Assembly: GCA_011050015.1 (NCBI GenBank)
Contig: DRGP01000023.1
Coordinates: forward strand, 1-39,707
Origin: Leeuwenhoekiella sp.
GTDB taxonomy: Bacteria; Bacteroidota; Bacteroidia; Flavobacteriales; Flavobacteriaceae
Length of the DNA stretch: 39,707 nt
Reading direction: 5' to 3'
Both the position numbers and the translations under genes were made by a program. The notes beneath the pieces are model-generated. The model was not told where the DNA came from and ran no database searches. It saw nothing but the letters and a program-made list of their open reading frames with translations. Of this stretch, positions 34,025 through 39,707 are shown one piece after another (position 1 is the first letter of the stretch; the number at the start of each line of letters is the position of its first letter).

Positions 34025-35825
34025 CAGTTTTGATTTTTTTAATTTTAAGAAGAATAAATAGTTGACAATTCTTGAGCACGCGGTTACCATTCAATTGGTC
34101 AAAAGAAATATTTTTAAAAATAAGGCCGATTTTGACATATTCGTTTTCTGAAATAATTCTCATATCCCCGTCCTTTATGGCAGTAAAGTTGTTGTTTTCA
34201 TGACTCTTCAATTTTTTTATCAAAGTGACCAAGGGAATTTCTATTTGACTACGCCCGTCTTTTTTTAGAATAAATTCTTGATTGGATGAATCATAGCTCA
34301 ACGCAACCCCATTATAAATTTCAATGGGATTACTTTGGTCACTACTTAAATAAACATCTTTAATCACATCATAATCTTTAACACTGATGATATCTTTTTG
34401 CTCAGCGTAATAATTAAGATAATGCGTATTTAAATTTTCTGTTTCCAGTACTGTAATTCCCATGTTTTTTATGATGGAATCACTTATCCCGTAGCCATTT
34501 TCCTTTTTAAATTTTAAAACCGGGTCATAGCCCAAAAATGCTTCCGCTTGAGAAAGTTTTCCGTGGTCAAATAAATAACCCGTGATAGATCCCAACCGAG
34601 ACGCTTGTTCATGCGTGATAGTTACTGTATCGGATGCTTGTCGGGTTTGGTCTTGTTTCACTTTCGCGAAAGCGTTAACGAGACGTTCCATTTGTGCTAG
34701 TTGGCTGTTTTCTGAAACCGAAAATGCTCCCCATGGTCCCACAGACGTCAAAAAAATAAGTACTATAAGTGCAATGGGCAGATAGCGTAACTGTTTTTTT
34801 CGGCTAAATAAAAGATAAATTGCCGCGCCCGTTATAAAACAGGCCACAACCATGAGAAAATAACGTTTTTCAGTAATACCATAATCAGCTACGCGCCTAA
34901 ATATCGCGGTATACAAAAGGGGAAGTAAAGGTAGTAAGAGCAAATAACAAAACGGACTAAAGCCTTTTATGAGGGCAGATTTGTGCGTATGCCTTACGGG
35001 ATGCACAATAAACTGAATGATAAAAAGCAATGCAGAAAGTGCTACAATAAGATAACTTACCGCGCCTTCGGGCAACTCCCAGCGTATAATAATCTTGACC
35101 GCATAAGCATATAATATCAGGAGGTATAAAGCAGCCAACGGGATGAGGATAAACTTAACAAAAACACTGATGACGGTATCAAAATTGATCTTTAGGTCAA
35201 ATTGTATGTTTTTTGGAAAATCAGAAAGATATACCCAAGTATTGACGATGCCCAAGCAGAATACAAAAAGCTGCACATATCTTTCTTCCCTAAAATCAAT
35301 GTCAAAAAGAAAAGCCATAGCCAACATCGCAAGTACCAAACCCACATAGAGCACGCCTGAAAACAAAATGCTTCTAGCCAGGGCAATCATAATATTCTTA
35401 AGGTAATTAAAATACGCGCCATCGTGCCACGTCATGATAAATGGGGCGCATAAAACTGCAATATGCCCAGCGAAAAAGTATAAAATGTATCGTATGTACG
35501 GCACTTCTTTGCCATAATCCTGATAATGTGGCGGAAGGCTGAAATATAAAAGGGACAAGAGAGCGAGCATGAGCAGCTTAACCCACCACAGTTTTTCCGG
35601 TTTTTTGAACTGTTCTATAAAAAACTGGGCGCTGATCAACCAGCTGATTCCCAAGATCAGGGTGAGCAGCATGTTCAAATATTCTTTGAACAGTTTTGCG
35701 CCGTCGGCATTTATAATGACGATAACAAAAAATGAACCTGCAACGGCCCAAGTGAGTGTTAACGGAAAGCGTTTAAAGGCCGTTGTGGCCTTTACCGTAA
35801 ATTCTGAAAATGAAGGGAATTTCAT
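34014..35825 (-). CDS. DUF4153-type polytopic membrane protein
   Basis: A 603-residue protein has about ten or eleven membrane helices in the first 370 residues (for example LTWAVAGSFFVIVIINA, FCYLLLLPLLPLLYTAIF), followed by a soluble C-terminal part of about 220 residues. The layout and the NTWVYLSDFP and YGITEKRYFLMVVACF segments fit DUF4153 proteins of Bacteroidota, whose function is unknown. It lies between the serine hydrolase gene (28-base gap) and the exonuclease gene (overlap). The palindrome CTTTCGCGAAAG at 34661-34672 falls inside it. Confidence 0.75.
   Translation of the reverse strand: MKFPSFSEFTVKATTAFKRFPLTLTWAVAGSFFVIVIINADGAKLFKEYLNMLLTLILGISWLISAQFFIEQFKKPEKLWWVKLLMLALLSLLYFSLPPHYQDYGKEVPYIRYILYFFAGHIAVLCAPFIMTWHDGAYFNYLKNIMIALARSILFSGVLYVGLVLAMLAMAFLFDIDFREERYVQLFVFCLGIVNTWVYLSDFPKNIQFDLKINFDTVISVFVKFILIPLAALYLLILYAYAVKIIIRWELPEGAVSYLIVALSALLFIIQFIVHPVRHTHKSALIKGFSPFCYLLLLPLLPLLYTAIFRRVADYGITEKRYFLMVVACFITGAAIYLLFSRKKQLRYLPIALIVLIFLTSVGPWGAFSVSENSQLAQMERLVNAFAKVKQDQTRQASDTVTITHEQASRLGSITGYLFDHGKLSQAEAFLGYDPVLKFKKENGYGISDSIIKNMGITVLETENLNTHYLNYYAEQKDIISVKDYDVIKDVYLSSDQSNPIEIYNGVALSYDSSNQEFILKKDGRSQIEIPLVTLIKKLKSHENNNFTAIKDGDMRIISENEYVKIGLIFKNISFDQLNGNRVLKNCQLFILLKIKKIKTDAS
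34661..34672. repeat. CTTTCGCGAAAG palindrome inside the DUF4153 gene
   Basis: A perfect 12-base palindrome that encodes AFAKV on the minus strand. I suspect it belongs to an over-represented palindrome class in marine flavobacteria, but this window alone cannot prove that. Confidence 0.4.
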
Positions 35826-35853
35826 GAATTAAAATTTTTGCTCTCTACCGCTA

Positions 35854-36999
35854 TTATTCCTTTACCATGCGATACGCTTCTTCAAGATAAACATCCAGTT
35901 CTTTGGGAAAACCATCTTCTCCGCGTTCGCCTTGGGTGTGCCCCAGCCGTACAACGATAAGATCGTCTTCAGGGATGACCATCACAAACTGGCCGAGGTG
36001 GCCGCGCATCATAAATAGGTCTTTCCCTTTATATTTTTTCAGCCAAAAACCGTATCCATAAGGTTCACCTTTAAATCGTGGCTTTATCGATTTTGCAACA
36101 AAAGTAGAATCTAGCAATTGCTTTCCGTTCCACTTTCCATAATCTTTGTATAGTTTTCCGAAGCGGGCGAAGTCTCGGGCATTTGATGCGATGCAACAAT
36201 AAGCCTTGACCAGCTGATGCTCTTCGCTATCTACTTGCCATAGGGCATCAACTTCTGATCCTAGCGGTTTCCAGAAAGATTCAGACAGATATTCTGCCAT
36301 CTTTTTTCCGGTTGCTTTTTCGATTATCATTGCCAGCAATTCAGTATTTCCGCTGAGGTACTCAAAACCCTGCCCCGGTTCGCCTTGCATTCCACGTTTA
36401 CGCATAACCGAAGCAAGATTATCATCAAAATAAGCCCGTGTGGTCACCGAAAACGGACTGTAATACGACTCGTCCCATTTTAGACCGGAAGCCATTGAAG
36501 CGAGGTCGCCCACGGTCATTTTTGCAGCGGTACCCTGACTATATTCAGGAATAAAATCGCCCACCGGCTGCTCCAAACTTTTAATATGGCCCTGCATGAT
36601 CGCTTTGCCCAGCATCCCTGAAACATAGCTTTTTGCCATGGAAAAAGAGTTGCTTTTTGAAGTTTTACCAAAACCGTCATAATACGCCTCATAAAGCAAG
36701 CTATCATTTTTGATCACCACAAAGGCAACGCTACCAAATTTCTCATGCACACCTAGTAATGTATCACTAGCTTTTACCGTATTGTACTTTCTATGAAATG
36801 GCCAAGGCTGCAGGTTACCACTAGCAATATTCATATTATCAAACTTTTTGTAATCTTCAAGATAAGCGGTAGTATGACCCGTAAAGTAAATGGTGCGTAC
36901 CGCTTTTAATAGGTACTCATAATTAAAAATATAGAGGAAAAGCACAAGCGTCGCGACAACTACCAGAAGACCAATAAGAAAACGCTTAATTATTTTCAT
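35854..36999 (-). CDS. Serine hydrolase, beta-lactamase/class C family
   Basis: A 381-residue protein has an N-terminal membrane anchor or signal (about 6-26) and a beta-lactamase-type (penicillin-recognising) fold. SMAK gives nucleophile Ser120 and Lys123, and YLSGN serves as the YxN-like motif. WPFHRKYNTVKASDTL, DLASMASGLKWDESYYSPFS and GYGFWLKKYKGKDLFMMRGH are typical of the EstB/6-aminohexanoate-hydrolase-like branch. The natural substrate (peptide, ester or amide) is unknown and a role in antibiotic resistance is not implied. It follows ogt after 62 bases. Confidence 0.88.
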   Translation of the reverse strand: MKIIKRFLIGLLVVVATLVLFLYIFNYEYLLKAVRTIYFTGHTTAYLEDYKKFDNMNIASGNLQPWPFHRKYNTVKASDTLLGVHEKFGSVAFVVIKNDSLLYEAYYDGFGKTSKSNSFSMAKSYVSGMLGKAIMQGHIKSLEQPVGDFIPEYSQGTAAKMTVGDLASMASGLKWDESYYSPFSVTTRAYFDDNLASVMRKRGMQGEPGQGFEYLSGNTELLAMIIEKATGKKMAEYLSESFWKPLGSEVDALWQVDSEEHQLVKAYCCIASNARDFARFGKLYKDYGKWNGKQLLDSTFVAKSIKPRFKGEPYGYGFWLKKYKGKDLFMMRGHLGQFVMVIPEDDLIVVRLGHTQGERGEDGFPKELDVYLEEAYRMVKE

Positions 37000-37061
37000 C
37001 GCTTAAAGATAGAAAAAATTCATTTTAAGCCAGATTTTAGTCAAATTTTACCCGATTTCAA

Positions 37062-37544
37062 TCAAAAAAGAGCAGTTTGTCTGACGGGGCTTTCGTGTTC
37101 CAAGAGCCATTTTTTGCGCCAAAGTCCACCTGCATATCCAGTAAGTGAATGATCTGTACCTATCACGCGATGGCAGGGAATAATAATGTTTATAGGATTT
37201 TTACCGTTGGCTGAAGCTGCCGCCCGGATCACCTTGGGATCGCCCAGTTGTTTGGCCATATCCATATAGGTAAAGGTCTTGCCATATGGAATCGTTGATA
37301 ACGCTGTCCATACTTTTTTTTGAAAATCGGTACCCTGCGGATTCAATTTTAAATCAAATTCCGTACGGGTTCCCTCAAAAAATTCAAGCAGTTGTTCATA
37401 GGCTTTTTTAAGCACTGGAGCGCTGTTTTCAATAGTTGTAGCAGGTATTTTTTCATCCAAAAACGTCACGGAAGTGATGCCAAACACGTCTCCCTTAATC
37501 TCCATACTGCCCAAAGGGGAATCTAAAATAACGGTTTCAATCAT
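37062..37544 (-). CDS. ogt: Methylated-DNA-[protein]-cysteine S-methyltransferase
   Basis: A 160-residue suicide repair protein removes O6-alkyl groups from guanine. The active site IIIPCHRVIG gives the acceptor Cys124. FQKKVWTALSTIPYGKTFTY and ANGKNPINI form the helix-turn-helix and asparagine hinge, and GYAGGLWRKKWLLEHE follows. It is the single-domain (Ogt) form with no Ada part. Its start overlaps the stop of the CBS-protein gene by 4 bases (ATGA). Confidence 0.95.
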   Translation of the reverse strand: MIETVILDSPLGSMEIKGDVFGITSVTFLDEKIPATTIENSAPVLKKAYEQLLEFFEGTRTEFDLKLNPQGTDFQKKVWTALSTIPYGKTFTYMDMAKQLGDPKVIRAAASANGKNPINIIIPCHRVIGTDHSLTGYAGGLWRKKWLLEHESPVRQTALF

Positions 37545-38665
37545 TCGTTTGGTTTTTTATCGGCTCCTTCGTCTTTCTTTTCAGCATCCAGGGTGATACC
37601 TCTTTTCTTGGCGCGGCGTTGCCAGTTTTTTCGAGCTTGTTCCTGCATATCTTCTACCGTGTCATTTTCATCCATGATTTCAAGTCCCAGCAAAGTTTCG
37701 ATAATGTCTTCCATGGTGACGACGCCTATCGTATTGCCAAATTCATCAGTGACCAATGCAATGTGCGCACGCTGCTGTACAAAGGTCTCAAAGAGTTCGG
37801 GAATGGCCTTATCAGCATGAACGATCTGTATATCGCGGCGTAAATCGGCCAGGGTTTTATCGCCACGTTTCTCTACGATTTCTTCCAGCAGGTCGTCTTT
37901 AAGTATAAAACCGGTAATGTTATTTGCGTTGTCCCTATAAACGGGGATCCTTGAAAATTTAAGATGCCGGTTCTTTTTATAAAAGTCATGCAGACTGGTA
38001 GATTCATCTTCGGTCACCACAACGGGAAACGGGGTCATCACGTCTTTGGCCTGTACTGATTTAAATACCAACAGGTTTTTGATCACCAGCGTTTCATTAT
38101 CCTCAATCGCGCCCTCCTGCTCTGCCGCGTCTGTAAGCGCCATAAATTCTTCACGGCTCATGGTGCTCACATGCGCAGATTTGCCCACCAGTTTTGTGAT
38201 CTTTAATAAAAGCCACAATATCCCGGTATACTTCAGCACCACAAGAATGATATTTAAGGCCTTTGCTGTAAAATTACCAAGGTTTTTCCAGTAGGTCGCA
38301 CCTATGGTTTTCGGAATAATTTCAGAAATTACAAGAATCAAGATCGTCATAAGGGTAGAGACCAAAGCAACAAAACTTAATCCAAACAGGGAAATATCCC
38401 AGCCATCTGCCGCGGCCATTTTTCCGGCCTGGTTGCCTACCATTATAGCACCTACCGTATGGGCAATCGTATTTAGCGTGAGAATGGCGATAAGAGGTTT
38501 ATCTATATCTTTTTTAAAATTAGATAAAGTCCTTGCATATTCTTTGCCCTCTTTAGTCTTAATGCGTATGAAACTGGGGGTGACGCTTAACAAAACAGCC
38601 TCTAGCACAGAACATAAGAAGGAAAAAAAGATAGAAATCAGTGCATAAAAAATTAATAGAAGCAT
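37541..38665 (-). CDS. CNNM/CorC-type membrane protein with DUF21 and CBS domains
   Basis: A 374-residue hemolysin-family protein. A DUF21 (CNNM) membrane domain with four helices spans about residues 1-190 (AILTLNTIAHTVGAIMVGNQ, ISEIIPKTIGATYW). A CBS pair follows (about 205-330, VMTPFPVVVTEDESTSLHDF, ALVTDEFGNTIGVVTMEDII), then a charged tail without the usual CorC_HlyC domain. Relatives are linked to Mg2+ or Co2+ efflux. It heads the minus-strand run that continues with ogt. Confidence 0.92.
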   Translation of the reverse strand: MLLLIFYALISIFFSFLCSVLEAVLLSVTPSFIRIKTKEGKEYARTLSNFKKDIDKPLIAILTLNTIAHTVGAIMVGNQAGKMAAADGWDISLFGLSFVALVSTLMTILILVISEIIPKTIGATYWKNLGNFTAKALNIILVVLKYTGILWLLLKITKLVGKSAHVSTMSREEFMALTDAAEQEGAIEDNETLVIKNLLVFKSVQAKDVMTPFPVVVTEDESTSLHDFYKKNRHLKFSRIPVYRDNANNITGFILKDDLLEEIVEKRGDKTLADLRRDIQIVHADKAIPELFETFVQQRAHIALVTDEFGNTIGVVTMEDIIETLLGLEIMDENDTVEDMQEQARKNWQRRAKKRGITLDAEKKDEGADKKPNE

Positions 38666-38707
38666 GGTGTTTTTTGGGTTTTAGCTAAAGGTAATACAAT
38701 TGATAAA

Positions 38708-38723
38708 AACAGCTGAAGCTGTT
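38708..38723. repeat. AACAGC-TGAA-GCTGTT inverted repeat between divergent genes
   Basis: A perfect 6-bp inverted repeat with a 4-base loop lies in the gap between the CBS-protein gene and cutC, 43 bases from the start of the former. It may be an operator; there is no T-run. Confidence 0.35.
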
Positions 38724-38862
38724 ATGAAAACCTTCGTAAGTATTACATTAACGACTATTCTCACGGAACATTTATAGTTTCAAAACCCCAGAAGTGTACT
38801 AAATTTACAGCTAAAAACGCCGATTTTAAAGCAAAAATGACCGTTTTCAATACTTTATCACC

Positions 38863-39591
38863 ATGCAAATAGAAATATGTGCAAATTCATTTGACAGCGC
38901 CCGAGCCGCACAACAGGGAGGGGCAGACCGAATAGAATTATGTACAGAACTTGCGGTAGGCGGGCTAACGCCCAGTCATGGCCTTATTGAAAAGGTAGTA
39001 AGCGAACTGCAGATTCCCGTTCATGTTTTAATCAGACCGCGTAGTGGAAATTTTACCTATACCGCTTCAGAAATCGACGTGATGCTACGCGACATTGTAT
39101 TTTGTCGAACCCTGGGATGCGCAGGTATTGTAAGCGGGGCGCTACACCCAGACACCACAATTGCAAGACAAACACTACAAGCGCTACTCGCGGCAGCACA
39201 GGACATGTCGTTTACTTTTCATAGGGCTTTTGACTGGTGCACCCAACCTTTTGACGCGCTCTACGAACTCAAACAACACCCTATTGATCGTGTTCTTACC
39301 TCTGGTCAACAAATGACGGCCGAAAGAGGTTTAGCATTATTACGCCAGCTCAAAGCACAATCTGGTCAAAAACTGGAAATTATGGCTGGAAGCTGTATTA
39401 ATATAAATAATATTTTACTTTTTAAAGCGGAAAAATTTAAAAGTGTCCATCTTTCTGCTAGTATAAAAAGACAAGTTTTGACACAAACACCTAGAGTCCC
39501 GATGCATAGCAATTCACTTTTCGAAGAAGGAATCCTGACTACTTCAGACGCATCTGTGATCAGCGAAATCGTTAGCGTTTGCAAGGGGTAA
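38863..39591 (+). CDS. cutC: Copper homeostasis protein CutC
   Basis: A 242-residue TIM-barrel protein of the CutC family. Diagnostic segments are MQIEICANSFDSARAAQQGG, ADRIELCTELAVGGLTPSHG, VHVLIRPRSGNFTYTASEID, TFHRAFDWCTQPFDALYELK and DRVLTSGQQMTAERGLALL. It was named for copper tolerance in E. coli, but the biochemical role is disputed. Length is normal (E. coli about 248). The last 116 bases of the window after its stop are AT-rich and hold no gene that I can see. Confidence 0.93.
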   Translation: MQIEICANSFDSARAAQQGGADRIELCTELAVGGLTPSHGLIEKVVSELQIPVHVLIRPRSGNFTYTASEIDVMLRDIVFCRTLGCAGIVSGALHPDTTIARQTLQALLAAAQDMSFTFHRAFDWCTQPFDALYELKQHPIDRVLTSGQQMTAERGLALLRQLKAQSGQKLEIMAGSCININNILLFKAEKFKSVHLSASIKRQVLTQTPRVPMHSNSLFEEGILTTSDASVISEIVSVCKG

Positions 39592-39707
39592 ACCCACTTT
39601 TCCATAGATATATTTAACAACAATAAGAGCTTAATTTTATTTAACAATAATTTAAACTCTGATTGGTTCGCTTATTCCCGAACTGAACGTATTTTCGCGG
39701 CTCAAAC

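Noticed and set aside
35854-36999. Serine hydrolase as an antibiotic-resistance beta-lactamase
   Set aside because: It has the SxxK fold family signature, but its other motifs fit the wider esterase/peptidase-like branch; no resistance role is supported.

Overview
The window comes from a Bacteroidota chromosome, almost certainly a member of the Flavobacteriaceae. The evidence is a SusC/SusD pair, the gliding lipoprotein gene gldH between ricT and a class A penicillin-binding protein, CCDC81-type HU domains fused to SPOR, several lipoproteins with acidic residues after the lipobox cysteine, an AT-rich sequence, and promoters of the Bacteroidota type (TTTG, about 20 bases, TAnnTTTG) in place of sigma-70 boxes. 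Most of it is ordinary core genome. The accessory parts are a polysaccharide-utilisation fragment at the left, a restriction-modification cassette, and a short pair of unknown membrane-protein genes next to recA.

Left part (1-7004, all minus): a SusD-like lipoprotein cut by the window edge, its SusC-like TonB-dependent porin, and a one-protein signal-transduction regulator (beta-propeller, triple-tyrosine domain, membrane helix, coiled coil, LuxR-type helix-turn-helix). A single in-frame TAA splits the regulator into two frames. From 7005 to 7732 there is a 54-residue Lmo0937-type membrane protein gene, a 12-bp palindrome and a long imperfect hairpin element. A KtrB/KtrA-like potassium uptake pair follows (7733-10203).

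Middle part (10277-23654): a small hypothetical protein, an acyl-CoA thioesterase, an HU/SPOR protein, dprA, trpS, a type II restriction-modification cassette (BsuBI/PstI-family nuclease plus C5-cytosine methyltransferase), a PlsC-type acyltransferase, a three-gene minus-strand operon (lipoprotein, ECF sigma factor, putative anti-sigma/beta-barrel fusion), recA with a cluster of TTGGAA palindromes upstream, the unknown membrane pair with GTG and TTG starts, and trhO.

Right part (23730-39591): a surface-lipoprotein candidate, the ricT-gldH-PBP1A operon, the two succinyl/3-oxoacid CoA-transferase subunits with a 1-Cys peroxiredoxin gene between them, and a long minus-strand run (CNNM-family CBS protein, ogt, serine hydrolase, DUF4153 membrane protein, PolB-like 3'-5' exonuclease, fused dual-ATPase ABC protein). 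It ends with cutC on the plus strand. No tRNA, rRNA, CRISPR array or intact insertion sequence was seen.

The points most worth a second look are the nonsense codon in the SusCD-linked regulator, the palindrome cluster in front of recA, the ECF sigma factor with a membrane-anchored barrel partner and a candidate autoregulatory promoter, the mismatch between nuclease family and methyltransferase class in the restriction system, the ATG-less membrane pair, and the structured element at 7505-7615. All family assignments come from reading motifs by eye; no database search was run.
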